The notes under the pieces: model-generated | What the model was told of the DNA's origin: nothing | What the model saw: the letters and a program-made list of their open reading frames with translations, nothing else | The model's database searches: none | Part shown: positions 45,806-55,782 of the stretch, one piece after another | Layout of the letters: the number at the start of each line of letters is the position of its first letter | How positions within the stretch are numbered: the stretch's first letter is position 1 | Program-made: the position numbers and the translations under genes | Assembly (NCBI GenBank): GCA_020629035.1 | Contig: JAHDEC010000001.1 | Coordinates: 239,138-303,137 of the forward strand | Source: Saprospiraceae bacterium | GTDB taxonomy: Bacteria; Bacteroidota; Bacteroidia; Chitinophagales; Saprospiraceae | Length of the DNA stretch: 64,000 bases | Direction of reading: 5' to 3'

Positions 45806-48181
45806 TTATTTTGAAAGCATTAACTTTTGCTGATATGTTTGTTTGGTATTTGTATCTTTTAGCCTAACAATATACATTCCATTTGATAGGTCCATAACAT
45901 TGATAGCTTGCTGGGTATTAAGGTCTTGTTTTTGTAAGACTTGCTGGCCAGTTATGTCGAATATGCTTAGTTCGAAGTTAGAAGCATCGAGGGCTAGGGA
46001 GTTTATATAAAATTGGCTGTTAGTTGGGTTAGGATATAGGCTAAATAGTGGTTTTTCTCCAACATTTTTTGTGCTGCTTGCGGTGTCATTATTTTCATTA
46101 AATGTTGCGGGACTTTTTTCAAAATCTCCGATTCCATTAGGCCTTCTTGCAAAAGCAATGTTTGCTTCTTGCTTATTAAAATCTACATGATCGATAATTT
46201 CTCCCTCAGCATTTAATAGATAAATAGACTCTCCAGCAGCCGATAACCTAAAATTGGCATGTAAGTTATTTTCATCCATCTGGTCTTCATCGTCATCAGC
46301 CCAAATGATTAAATATTGATCTGGTGCTAGACTGGTATTTTCAGGGAATGACCACTGGGTGATATCACTTGCATCATCCGATAAATAAAATCCAGATAAA
46401 TCTATAGTTTCTTCACCAGCATTATAGAGTTCTATCCAATCATCAAATTCGTTTGCATTGTCTGATACAGTGTTGTCATTGGATGCCATAAACTCATTGA
46501 TGACAATATCTCCTTCCCCAAATTCTGCTGGGGCAACTTGGTAAATAAACACATCATGTTCTGCTCCTTCAGGAAAAAAGCTGGCCGTTAAATGTTCATC
46601 ATTTTTAATGGCTTCTATGTAGTATCGAATGTAATCGCCAGCTAAAAAGCCAGGAATGTAAGCACCATAGATATTATCATCTGCAGCTTGATCGCCGTGC
46701 ATTCCATCATCAAACATTTCGACCCGTTCGTATACGCCATCGAAGCCTAATCCGTAGTATAGAAATGCAGATTTAGCTCCTTCAGCTATTGCTGCATTTA
46801 TAGTTACTTCTTCATTAGCTTGAGGTGCTATGCCTATACCAGCAGAAGATTGTAAAACAACATTGGATATAGACAGTCCCAATCTATTAATTTCTGGATG
46901 GCTAGCTAAGACATCGATCCTCGTGGTGATAAGATCTTTTAGTGCTTGCACTCCATTCAGGAACTGAGTATATGAGTATATTTTTTTAGGATCATCTTGG
47001 ATTTTTTGATCGAGCATAGCAGCAAACTCATCTATTCTTTCATGTACTTTTTCTTCTAGAAAATGTTTAGATAAAATAGTCCTGAGATGTGCTAGATATC
47101 GTTGTCTTATTTCAGTGTTTTGTAACATTCTTGCTAGCAAGGGGAAGTTATCATTGTTTTCATTATAAAAGGGACTCCATTGTATATGATCATCTCTTAA
47201 TACAGAGTTCCCATCTACTTCCATCGGAATGATTCTATCTGTATGTTCATCCCAGTAAACATAGTAGTCCATGCCTCCTTTAAATATATAGCTATCATCA
47301 TCTGCGAACACCATTTCTTGGGCTAAATACCATAGTGTTCTATCTATATCTAGAGAGTATTTTAATTGATCATATAAATCTTCTATCGGCACATTATTAA
47401 GATCGTCACATGCTTGGATTAAATCTTCCCATGGATTTTCTTTTGTGGCTTTTTTGAGGGTGTAATCAGTATTATAGTCGGTACTATCGGCACCATTATA
47501 ATTTAAAGTTGATGTCCCTGCACCGAAGTTGGGTCCACCAGGACCACCAGGACCTCCTCCTCCTCCAATTCTTAGCGCTCTCCATCGTGTACCTTCATTA
47601 TTTGTAAACCACTCTTGAATGTAGGTGCCTTCTATTTGTTGTATGCTATTATAAGGGCCCCAATATTCTCCATTAATATATAAATCTACAAAGGCACCTT
47701 TCAGTGCCGACGTAAATGATCTAGATATATCATAATATAGCACTTCCCTCATGCTAGAATGATCCTGGAAAGCACAGTTTAAGTTTAGGTTGTCATAGCC
47801 TAATAGGTCTTGATCTTTATAGGCATCTAATTCTATTTTAAATGATTTTTTTTGTGAGTTGTTTTGAAAATCAGAGGTTTGCCCTTTGATGCCCACCAAT
47901 ACACTATCTAGTATTAATTCATCATTAAAGTTCAGCGTAGCTATTAACAATTCACCAGGGTTTCCATTAGGCCCACCTGTTCCGTCCATTAGTTGGAACC
48001 AATTAGCTTCTTCTAAAGTGATTTCAATTTTGTTAATCGTATTTGTTTGGTATAAGCCTTCGGTAATGTTTCCACCAAAAGTTAATCTGCCATCAGTGCT
48101 TATTTTTACTTCAGAGGGAAGGTTTTGAGCTTGTACGAATACAGGAAGAACGAATAGTATAAGGATGATGAATTTTTTCAT
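45806..48181 (-). CDS. CotH kinase-like surface protein with lamin-tail domain and T9SS type A tail
   Basis: A 791-residue exported protein (signal ends about FVQAQ). Residues about 40-430 contain the CotH kinase-like fold: VGIKGQTSD, KKSFKIELDAY, MREVLYYDISR, GAFVDLYINGEYWGPY and a WDEHTDRIIPMEVDGNS segment. A glycine-rich insert (205-216) is striking. A lamin-tail (LTD) module follows around 560-690 with DIVINEFMASN and DDWIELYN. The final 75 residues are a T9SS type A sorting domain (YPNPTNSQF to KLMLSK). CotH-like proteins phosphorylate surface proteins in Bacillus and eukaryotic parasites; catalytic competence here is inferred from fold only. Confidence 0.85.
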   Translation of the reverse strand: MKKFIILILFVLPVFVQAQNLPSEVKISTDGRLTFGGNITEGLYQTNTINKIEITLEEANWFQLMDGTGGPNGNPGELLIATLNFNDELILDSVLVGIKGQTSDFQNNSQKKSFKIELDAYKDQDLLGYDNLNLNCAFQDHSSMREVLYYDISRSFTSALKGAFVDLYINGEYWGPYNSIQQIEGTYIQEWFTNNEGTRWRALRIGGGGGPGGPGGPNFGAGTSTLNYNGADSTDYNTDYTLKKATKENPWEDLIQACDDLNNVPIEDLYDQLKYSLDIDRTLWYLAQEMVFADDDSYIFKGGMDYYVYWDEHTDRIIPMEVDGNSVLRDDHIQWSPFYNENNDNFPLLARMLQNTEIRQRYLAHLRTILSKHFLEEKVHERIDEFAAMLDQKIQDDPKKIYSYTQFLNGVQALKDLITTRIDVLASHPEINRLGLSISNVVLQSSAGIGIAPQANEEVTINAAIAEGAKSAFLYYGLGFDGVYERVEMFDDGMHGDQAADDNIYGAYIPGFLAGDYIRYYIEAIKNDEHLTASFFPEGAEHDVFIYQVAPAEFGEGDIVINEFMASNDNTVSDNANEFDDWIELYNAGEETIDLSGFYLSDDASDITQWSFPENTSLAPDQYLIIWADDDEDQMDENNLHANFRLSAAGESIYLLNAEGEIIDHVDFNKQEANIAFARRPNGIGDFEKSPATFNENNDTASSTKNVGEKPLFSLYPNPTNSQFYINSLALDASNFELSIFDITGQQVLQKQDLNTQQAINVMDLSNGMYIVRLKDTNTKQTYQQKLMLSK

Positions 48182-48355
48182 AGTTTTATGATAGTCCTAC
48201 CATTAATAGGAGCATAGTTAAGTAATAACTTATTTGACAAATGTTTAACCCAAAGGTTTAAAAAGGTAAAAGTAAAATTGATTGGCGTAATACTGGATTG
48301 GAAGACAAATTTATTTTAAATCTGCTCAGTGATTATTAATGGTATCGAAGATACC

Positions 48356-48670
48356 TTAAATATGATCAGTTAGCCATTGCTCAACTACCATGAGTGGTAA
48401 CGCTCCTCGCAGTCTTGCTACCTCACTTCCGTCGATAAACAATAGGGTAGTGGGATTGTTTGTGATGTTGTGCTGCTTCACTTCCTCCTCCACATCTTGA
48501 TTTAGGATACTGACTAAATGTATGGCTCCTTTTTGTTTTTTGGTTATTTCGATGAGTGTTTTTTCCATCCAAAAACAAGGTCCGCATCCTGCTGCGGAAA
48601 ACTGGACAAGCACCGGTTTTTTATGAGATGCTTGGATGACAGATGTACTAAAGTCGAATGTTTTTTGCAT
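48356..48670 (-). CDS. thioredoxin-fold protein
   Basis: A 104-residue protein with a C29-G-P-C32 redox motif (FSAAGCGPCFWMEKTL) and cis-proline in TNNPTTLLF. No signal peptide, so it is cytoplasmic. Compared with the thioredoxin at 45469 it is more diverged and lacks the classical WCGPCK tryptophan. The substrate is unknown. It is separated by six bases from the WG-repeat gene on the same strand and probably shares its transcript. Confidence 0.85.
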   Translation of the reverse strand: MQKTFDFSTSVIQASHKKPVLVQFSAAGCGPCFWMEKTLIEITKKQKGAIHLVSILNQDVEEEVKQHNITNNPTTLLFIDGSEVARLRGALPLMVVEQWLTDHI

Positions 48671-48676
48671 GAATGA

Positions 48677-49537
48677 TTAATGCTTAAAAAATCTTTGTTT
48701 CAGCGTCATAGTTCCCCAATGGTCTGGCATATATTCTACTAAATAATAAATACTGTTAGTGGAGATTATGTTGTGAAACTCAGGCTCAAGAATAGTATAT
48801 CCCATATTCGAGATCAGGCCCCATTTTTCTCCAATTCTAAAGATTGCCTCAGTGGCTTTAATTTGGTTTTCTATATCCGACTTTTCAGCAAAGTTTGGAA
48901 TTATTTTATCTGCTTGGATACCTTTTAATCCTACAGAATTAAAGTGCACGAAAATGTCATATTTATTGTTCTTTTTTACGATTACGCTTTTAGCGGAAAA
49001 GGGTAATACCTCATCAAAGGTGAAATCATTCAAGGTGAAGTTTGCTAGAGGATCTAGTCTTTGTTGGTTTTCAAAATCTTGTTGGTTTAAAACGAATTTA
49101 CCGTTATTAATTTCGAAAATATCTTTGGGATTACTCGCATACTCAATTCCATTACCATATCTACTAATGAGTATTCCTTCGTCAAGTTTTTTTCCTTTAT
49201 TATTTATGGTTAATGCTTTCCCATGCTTAATTACGTTCGCTTTACTACTGGTGAAATATCCAATAGTATCATATTTAGGTTTAAGGAGGTAGTCACCTTG
49301 TTTATTTATAAATCCATATTTGCCATTTGATTTTACGGATGCTCGTTCGCCTACAAAAAAGCTAACTTCTTCGAACTGATAGGGTATAACTATATCTCCA
49401 TTTTCATTAGCAAAACCCCAAATACCCTCTTTAGCAATTGGGTAGTATTTTACCATTTGTTGGGCTTCGTTTAATTGATTGGTCTTACAAGCAAAAGAAG
49501 AAATGGAAAGGAATATGATTAGGAGTTTTTGTTTCAT
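48677..49537 (-). CDS. WG-repeat lipoprotein
   Basis: A 286-residue envelope lipoprotein; the start chosen is ATG 49537 (MKQKLLIIFLSISSFAC) because the TTG at 49549 adds only four residues before the signal. The acylated cysteine is residue 17. WG repeats are visible: GIWGFANENGDIVIPYQF and GKYGFINKQGDYLLKPKYD near residues 41-93, and KWGLISNMGYTILEPEF near 245. WG repeats form beta-rich structures of uncertain binding role. It lies in a run of minus-strand envelope genes with the PL6-like lyase directly upstream. Confidence 0.75.
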   Translation of the reverse strand: MKQKLLIIFLSISSFACKTNQLNEAQQMVKYYPIAKEGIWGFANENGDIVIPYQFEEVSFFVGERASVKSNGKYGFINKQGDYLLKPKYDTIGYFTSSKANVIKHGKALTINNKGKKLDEGILISRYGNGIEYASNPKDIFEINNGKFVLNQQDFENQQRLDPLANFTLNDFTFDEVLPFSAKSVIVKKNNKYDIFVHFNSVGLKGIQADKIIPNFAEKSDIENQIKATEAIFRIGEKWGLISNMGYTILEPEFHNIISTNSIYYLVEYMPDHWGTMTLKQRFFKH

Positions 49538-49549
49538 AGTAATGGTCAA

Positions 49550-51859
49550 TTAGTAAAAAGTCTTAAGCTTTAGATTTTCCTCAACGAATATCTTCCCAGA
49601 GTTAATGATGACATTATTTGAATGCTGATTATTCTTGGCTCCCCAGAGTATGGCTATTTTTTCAGGATTATTGTTTTTAAAAGTGTTGTTTGAAATATCA
49701 ACATTTATTATTCCATAGGTCTTGAGTAAAACATTACTTTTTTCGTTGTCTCCACATAGTGTAAATGTGTTATTTATTAACTTTAAATTCCCGCCATCCG
49801 TTGACTCATCATAACCTCCACGATAATAGTTAATTACATTTTCAGCTATTCCTACAAATTTGCAATTTTCGATAATTATATTCTCTGCATTATATTCACC
49901 TCTATCTTCTTTTTCTTCAGACAGGTCCATTCCATTTTGACAATTACTAAAGCTTGAGTTGACAAAGTGAATATGTTCAGAGAAAGAGTATTTGTGTGCC
50001 TTTAGGATGGAGTCAAAATTTTCAACATGACAATTATCGAGTCTTAAATTATACAAACTTGACATGTTTTCCTTTAGACTTGCAAAGGCAAACTGGTTTT
50101 GGTCTCCAGTTAAATTTATACTTTCTAGTGCGAGCTTTCCAGCAGGACACATCTCAAAAAGTGCTGTCTTTGCCGGGCCATCGTATCGAATATTAACTGC
50201 AGCACCTTTTATGGATTTAATGCTTATGGTCTTATTTATTTTTAGCGGAGATTTAATCTGATAATTTCCAGCTTCTATTTCGATTACATCTCCAGAAGTA
50301 GCTTCCCTTAAAGCTTCCTGAAGAGACTTATTTTCTGATACTTTATGCGTGGTGCCTTCAGTCAAATGGCTTGCTTGTTCGAACCAATTTGGTCCATATA
50401 AGGATTTGTCAGGGATAATACTTGGGGCATTTGCCTTGCTAATAATCGCACCTATTTGATTGCTTTTTGATCTTTCATTGCCAAACAAATCTTTGTCAAA
50501 TTGTTCAAATCCAAAACCCTTATAGATTTCTTGCTCTTTTAATTCAGCTAAAGGAAATTGGAGATATTCTCCCATCCGCTCCATTTCAAGTTCGATGGGT
50601 TTAACTCCTTTTAGGGTATCGAAATTTGTTGCTTTACTGTGGATAAAATTATTTTCAAACTGGATGCCATCCAACTTGTCATGCGCCACAATAGGATGCT
50701 CATCTTCAAAAGAATTATATATCAAATTATTGGCAACGACTGTCCGTTTTGGTCTTTCTGATCTTATTTCTGATGCAGGTAGCACATCTCGATGGCTGAC
50801 ATTGCTTCCTACACCAAACTGCCAAGGGCTTTTGCAATCAATCCAAGAATTGTGGACAATCACTACATCAGTTACCTGTATATACCTATTAAGCGGAGAT
50901 TTAGGAATGCCATTCATGACAGCTAGTGGGCTCCTAAATTCTTTTCCGCTTAGCTGATAAAAATAATTATTGCTTATGGTATGTCCGGTACCGATCATCC
51001 TAACTCCACCTACATTTGATCTGGATGGGTTTCCAATGAAATAATTCCCATCTATGGTGCAATAATTCCCATGTCGTGTGACGAGTGAACCTTCACTTTT
51101 GTAAAAGATGTTATTTCTAAATTCATTGAAATTGGTTTTGCTGGAGATTACTTCTACTTCACCGTTGCATTCCTCAAATAGGTTATTAGCAATCAAGGTG
51201 TAACTTGGGCACATGGAGGTATGACTATTGCCAATTTGAATGGTTTCTGCGCTAGGTCCGCCTTTAGGAGGTCTTGGACCAAAATGATTGTGAATTATTT
51301 TGTGATGATTATTTATATTTTCATTGCCGGCTAGATCAACTCTAATCGTAGGGCCTCGATTGGATTTTCCTGCGAGGTAGCAATGATCCAGTTGATTATG
51401 CCTGCCTTTTAATAAGACCCATAGGTCCCTATAGTTTCTTTGCAATTTGTTATAGTCTTTAATCACGCAATTCGTAACTGTACTATGATTGGCAACAGTT
51501 TCCCCGACTGAAAAATGAATCACGGACTGCGAAGGAGAAAAACCATTGGTAAAATATAGACCATCCACCATTATATATTCTCCACCAAGTTGAAGGTCCG
51601 AAGTTCCCTGAATGAAGACTTTACCAGGAGTCTCTGCCCTTAAAGTTATAGGCTGTTTTTCCGTTCCACTTTGTGTGATTTTGATAGCTATATTTTCCCA
51701 TTTGCCGTTGGCCATAATCACCACATCTCCTGGTTTAGCTTCTGCTAAGGCAGTTTCAAGTTCTTCATTTGACTCAACTAGTTTCCCCGCATGGTTTGTG
51801 GCATGCTTACAGCTAAAGGTCAATAGAAGTGTCGTAACAATGATAATTACATGTTTCAT
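49550..51859 (-). CDS. polysaccharide lyase family 6 (alginate lyase-like) lipoprotein
   Basis: A 769-residue lipoprotein (signal MKHVIIIVTTLLLTFSC) with two consecutive parallel beta-helix regions. The first, about 30-460, carries PL6 catalytic residues: K241 in VISSKTNFNEF, and R262-H263 in LVTRHGN. The second (about 500-769) repeats the ladder. PL6 members cleave alginate or chondroitin by beta-elimination; no SusC/SusD pair or other alginate genes lie next to it, so this is an orphan lyase. The lipid anchor suggests an outer-membrane location. Its start lies 124 bases from the rhodanese gene. Confidence 0.85.
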   Translation of the reverse strand: MKHVIIIVTTLLLTFSCKHATNHAGKLVESNEELETALAEAKPGDVVIMANGKWENIAIKITQSGTEKQPITLRAETPGKVFIQGTSDLQLGGEYIMVDGLYFTNGFSPSQSVIHFSVGETVANHSTVTNCVIKDYNKLQRNYRDLWVLLKGRHNQLDHCYLAGKSNRGPTIRVDLAGNENINNHHKIIHNHFGPRPPKGGPSAETIQIGNSHTSMCPSYTLIANNLFEECNGEVEVISSKTNFNEFRNNIFYKSEGSLVTRHGNYCTIDGNYFIGNPSRSNVGGVRMIGTGHTISNNYFYQLSGKEFRSPLAVMNGIPKSPLNRYIQVTDVVIVHNSWIDCKSPWQFGVGSNVSHRDVLPASEIRSERPKRTVVANNLIYNSFEDEHPIVAHDKLDGIQFENNFIHSKATNFDTLKGVKPIELEMERMGEYLQFPLAELKEQEIYKGFGFEQFDKDLFGNERSKSNQIGAIISKANAPSIIPDKSLYGPNWFEQASHLTEGTTHKVSENKSLQEALREATSGDVIEIEAGNYQIKSPLKINKTISIKSIKGAAVNIRYDGPAKTALFEMCPAGKLALESINLTGDQNQFAFASLKENMSSLYNLRLDNCHVENFDSILKAHKYSFSEHIHFVNSSFSNCQNGMDLSEEKEDRGEYNAENIIIENCKFVGIAENVINYYRGGYDESTDGGNLKLINNTFTLCGDNEKSNVLLKTYGIINVDISNNTFKNNNPEKIAILWGAKNNQHSNNVIINSGKIFVEENLKLKTFY

Positions 51860-51983
51860 GTCTACTAAACATTTATGTAAAGGTATTTAATGATGATAAA
51901 GCAAAAGATAATCAGTTGACTTTACAAAGTCGAATGATTGGATTGCTAAAGTCTTTTTCAATATTGTGTGGGTCGATCAAAAA

Positions 51984-52361
51984 TTAATCAAACCACGAGG
52001 CGTAACCTCCATTTAGGTTATATAGTTTTCTTAGACCAGCGCGGTGCATTTTTCGGCAAGCTAAGCCGCTTCTTTGTCCCGAAGCGCAATATACAATGTG
52101 GACATTATTAGGATCAAGTTCCTTCACCTTTTCACTAAATCCAGGACCAGTGACATTGATATGAACAGAACCAGGGATGGTACCCTTGGCAACTTCACTG
52201 GGTGTGCGTACATCAACTAAAACTACATTGTCTCTTTCTGCCACTAATTTCTTTGCTGTTTTTGTAGACATTCCACTATAAATGTTGTCTGTTTCGTACT
52301 TACTTGATAGATAAAAGTAAGCAACAAACATCAATCCCAAGATCACTAGAAAATGTAGCAT
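51984..52361 (-). CDS. rhodanese-like sulfurtransferase, membrane-anchored
   Basis: A 125-residue protein with an N-terminal hydrophobic anchor (LVILGLMFVAYFYL, residues 5-18) and a single rhodanese domain. The catalytic loop is C92-A-S-G-Q-R-S (HIVYCASGQRSGLACRKM), preceded by VVLVDVRTPSEVAKGTIPGS. It may donate sulfane sulfur or serve as a regulatory thiol protein on the cytoplasmic or periplasmic face. No partner is evident. The gene is divergent from the operon starting at 52509. Confidence 0.85.
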   Translation of the reverse strand: MLHFLVILGLMFVAYFYLSSKYETDNIYSGMSTKTAKKLVAERDNVVLVDVRTPSEVAKGTIPGSVHINVTGPGFSEKVKELDPNNVHIVYCASGQRSGLACRKMHRAGLRKLYNLNGGYASWFD

Positions 52362-52508
52362 AATCCCAATTATATATTATTTAAAAATACCAATTCGAAA
52401 TACCTAAATGATAATTAAATCACTAAAATACAATTCCATTGCAACGTTTTATATCTTACTCAGGTAAGTACTCATAGGCGCCGTTTATTGAACTTATAAA
52501 ATTGAATC

Positions 52509-55211
52509 ATGAAAACGAACAATATATTATACTTACTCATCATCATATTATCTTTTAGTGCTTGCCGAAAAGACAGCCACCAGATATTTGAAGATGATAA
52601 AAATTTGACAGAAGAGGTATTTAGACAGAGCAATGTAACTGGTCTTGTGTTAGATGAAAACAATCAAGCGGTTATCAATGCAGACGTGACTCTAGGAGAT
52701 CATCAAACAACCACAGATAATAATGGTGTATTTACATTTATAGACGTTGCAGTTTCAAGCAAGGGCAGCCTTATTAAAATACATAAATCAAGTTACTTTA
52801 CAAGTTATCGTTTTGTTTATAACCAAGCAGGTATTGGTGCTTATGTAAATGTAAAACTCGTAGAAAAGAAAGAAGTAGCTCGATATGAGAATGAGACAGG
52901 TAAGCATTTAGTATTTAATGATCGAGCCTATCTACAACTTCCTCCCAATGCTATAGCTCAAGCCGATGGTGTAGCCCATAATGGAACTGTAGTTGTTTAT
53001 GCACACTATTTTGATCCAGAAGAAGGAGAAACTATGCGTACCATGCCTGGCGATTTACGAGGAACAAGCGTGGAAGACGAACAAAGACAATTAGCCACTT
53101 TTGGGATGTTTGCTGTAGAATTAGAAACACCTGCTGGACTGCCCCTATATGTCGCTGAAGAAAGCGAAGTTTATATGAATTTTGAAGTGAGTAGCCAATT
53201 ATTGCCATTGATAGAGGGTCCTATTCCCATGTGGCATTTTGATGAAATTGATGGCTATTGGAAAGAAGAAGGAGATGCATATTTAGATGGAAATATTTTA
53301 AGTGCAACCATTAATCATTTCTCATTTTGGAACTGTGATCTTGATTTTCCATACGCTGAGATACAAGGTAAAGTAGTAAGCACAGATGGAATAGCTATAG
53401 CCAATCAATTGGTTACCATCAAAGTACAGGAATCATTACTTAGTGGCATAGGTTACACCAATAATGAAGGAGTTTTCGAAGGAAAGGTACCTGCTAATGT
53501 GCCTTTGAGTTTGCATATAGAGGAATGTGAAGCAGAATTGGTGATGCTGGACTTAGGATCTATCCCTGAAGGGTTTACCGATTTGGGGAGTATACCCAAA
53601 CCTCCTGGAGAACAAGCGATGCTCATTTCCGGACAGATGCTAGGATGCATGAAACAAGGACTGGGAGATGCATATGGTATTTTAAGTATTGGAAATCGCA
53701 CAGAACTTATTTTGCCCAATGCCGACGGAAGTTTTAATCATGCTTACACTCGTTGTGGAGAATCCAGTATAAGCTTAAGTCTCTATGACCCAGTCAATAA
53801 TCAATTTAGAGAAGCCCTAAATGTCCCGATTAATGAGTCGGAATACGAATTAAACGAAATTGATATTTGCAATGATATTGAAGAGTTTATGCGATATACG
53901 ATTAATGGTGATTTAGACAATATTTTAACTAATGCAGATGTGACCATAGTAGATGGAAAATACTTGCATATTCATGCTGAAGATGAAGCAACTAACCGAT
54001 GGGTAACCGTGTTATTCCAACTTGATCCAACTGGGACTTATCGAGAATGGATGCATATGAGAGGATTGCAAGGCAATGGTGATCTATTATATATAGAAAC
54101 CGTAGATCTGTCTTTTATGCCTTCCAATAATGATGGTTTTGGAGTGCCAGGAGATACGATAGCAGGAAGTTTTACTAGTACAAATTCGCCATTTGATCAT
54201 GAAATTGAAGGTAACTTTTCCTTCGCTATCGACCGTATTATTGAAACAGCAACCATTAGTGGTACCGTTTGGAATGATAGTAATGAAGACGGCATACAAG
54301 ATGAAACAGAATTTCCAATAGATGGCATTCAGGTCTTTTTACAGAATCCAACAGGTGGAAGCCCATTTGTTTTCTATAATGAAATAGTCATGGGACAGTC
54401 TGGAGAAGATGGTTATTATGAATGGCCAGGATTAGACCCTGGTGAAACCTATGAGCTGACAAGGTCAAGTAATAACCTTTATTCTATCACTACACCAGGA
54501 GTCGGTATGGATGAAACTAAAGATTCCGACTTCTATCAGGGGACAAATAACGAATATACCACTGGTCCAATACTTGTCAGCGAAGGAGAGCACATAGAAC
54601 ATATAGGACTAGGTTTAATCACTGAAAATACAAGTTGTAATTACACAGTGGAGTTTTGTGCACCAGCTGCAGAATTAACCATATTCATGAATGGGGGAAC
54701 GCCTCCTTATATAGTGAATTTAAGTAATGGTGAAATGAAAACTGGGGATCCAGTGACATTTGAAAATCTAGAAAATGGTGTGTATAGCTACACTATTGAA
54801 GATCAGACAGGAACCATGTGTAACGGAGAAGCTACCGTGAGTAATAGCAGAAATACGATTAAAGGTAATGTCTGGGCGGACTTAGAAGGTGGCACTCCTG
54901 ATGTTTGGGATCCAGCTACAGAATTTACAGGAACCACCCCTTTTGAAATTGAAATTTCTGATTTGGACGGTATCCCAGTTGATACATTTAGTACTTTCTG
55001 GGATGTTAATTTCTATGACTATGACCAAGGACCTGCAGGTACTTATAGATTAAGACCTTTGCTTTCTGATGCGTATGAATTAGTCCAAAAAGATGTTGGT
55101 GATGATGAGTTTGATAGTGACATAGATCCCTTAACTGGATACTCTGAACCATTTAGCTTTAGTAGCTGTGATGGCGAAGTAAATATAGATATTGGCATAA
55201 AAGAGAAATAG
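52509..55211 (+). CDS. large multidomain lipoprotein
   Basis: A 900-residue lipoprotein; the signal ends SFSAC with the lipid cysteine at residue 19. Residues about 45-125 form a CarboxypepD-regulatory-like domain (VTGLVLDENNQAVINADVTL). A region with YLQLPPNAI and MRTMPGDLRG near 155-190 resembles the CILP/FAM171-type beta domain. Two more regulatory-like domains follow, and SdrD B-like modules (ISGTVWNDSNEDGIQDETEF) lie around 590. The final part is beta-rich and ends IKEK. It is not a T9SS cargo. It is four bases upstream of the ECF sigma gene, so it forms an operon with the sigma and the membrane protein that follows. A role in sensing or scaffolding is inferred only. Confidence 0.8.
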   Translation: MKTNNILYLLIIILSFSACRKDSHQIFEDDKNLTEEVFRQSNVTGLVLDENNQAVINADVTLGDHQTTTDNNGVFTFIDVAVSSKGSLIKIHKSSYFTSYRFVYNQAGIGAYVNVKLVEKKEVARYENETGKHLVFNDRAYLQLPPNAIAQADGVAHNGTVVVYAHYFDPEEGETMRTMPGDLRGTSVEDEQRQLATFGMFAVELETPAGLPLYVAEESEVYMNFEVSSQLLPLIEGPIPMWHFDEIDGYWKEEGDAYLDGNILSATINHFSFWNCDLDFPYAEIQGKVVSTDGIAIANQLVTIKVQESLLSGIGYTNNEGVFEGKVPANVPLSLHIEECEAELVMLDLGSIPEGFTDLGSIPKPPGEQAMLISGQMLGCMKQGLGDAYGILSIGNRTELILPNADGSFNHAYTRCGESSISLSLYDPVNNQFREALNVPINESEYELNEIDICNDIEEFMRYTINGDLDNILTNADVTIVDGKYLHIHAEDEATNRWVTVLFQLDPTGTYREWMHMRGLQGNGDLLYIETVDLSFMPSNNDGFGVPGDTIAGSFTSTNSPFDHEIEGNFSFAIDRIIETATISGTVWNDSNEDGIQDETEFPIDGIQVFLQNPTGGSPFVFYNEIVMGQSGEDGYYEWPGLDPGETYELTRSSNNLYSITTPGVGMDETKDSDFYQGTNNEYTTGPILVSEGEHIEHIGLGLITENTSCNYTVEFCAPAAELTIFMNGGTPPYIVNLSNGEMKTGDPVTFENLENGVYSYTIEDQTGTMCNGEATVSNSRNTIKGNVWADLEGGTPDVWDPATEFTGTTPFEIEISDLDGIPVDTFSTFWDVNFYDYDQGPAGTYRLRPLLSDAYELVQKDVGDDEFDSDIDPLTGYSEPFSFSSCDGEVNIDIGIKEK

Positions 55212-55215
55212 GGCA

Positions 55216-55782
55216 TTGGCAAAAAAGTATGACATACAAGAGATCGTAGCAGGTTGCTGCAAACAGCAAGCTAAGTACCAACGAGCATTCGTTGATCAGT
55301 ACTCAGATCTCTTGTATGCTATATGTATACGATACATGAGAGACCGATCTTTTGCTAAGGATTTATTGCAAGAATGTCTGATGAGAGTCCTAAAGAATAT
55401 TGAAAAGTTTGATGCTGAGTTAGGAAGTTTTGAAGGCTGGATTTCTACCATAACCATTAGACAATGTTTAAAGAAGATCGACAAAAAGAAAATCCATGTC
55501 ATTCCATTAGAACCGAGTCAAGAAATGGATTATAGTTTTAATCCTACAGTGCTCGATACAATAAATACCAAGGTCTTAATTGACATCATTAACACCTTAC
55601 CAGATGGATATCGTGAGGTATTTAATATGGCCGTTATCGACGGTTTTTCTCACGAAGAAATAGGTCGACAAATGGGAATCAAAGAAGCATCCTCGCGCTC
55701 GAGACTGTCAAGAGCCAAAGCTATGCTTCGAGAAAAAATTACTGAACTACAAAATCAAGAGTCATGGGTAAATACAGCCTAG
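55216..55782 (+). CDS. RNA polymerase ECF sigma factor
   Basis: A 188-residue sigma factor of the ECF class. Region 2 is visible around YSDLLYAICIRYMRDRSFAK and DLLQECLMRVL, and region 4 around LPDGYREVFNMAVIDGFSHE with EASSRSRLSRAKAMLREK. The start is a TTG four bases after the lipoprotein stop; no usable ATG occurs before the conserved part. The next gene starts inside the sigma gene (19-base overlap) and encodes a membrane protein that is a good candidate for its anti-sigma factor. Regulon unknown. Confidence 0.9.
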   Translation: MAKKYDIQEIVAGCCKQQAKYQRAFVDQYSDLLYAICIRYMRDRSFAKDLLQECLMRVLKNIEKFDAELGSFEGWISTITIRQCLKKIDKKKIHVIPLEPSQEMDYSFNPTVLDTINTKVLIDIINTLPDGYREVFNMAVIDGFSHEEIGRQMGIKEASSRSRLSRAKAMLREKITELQNQESWVNTA

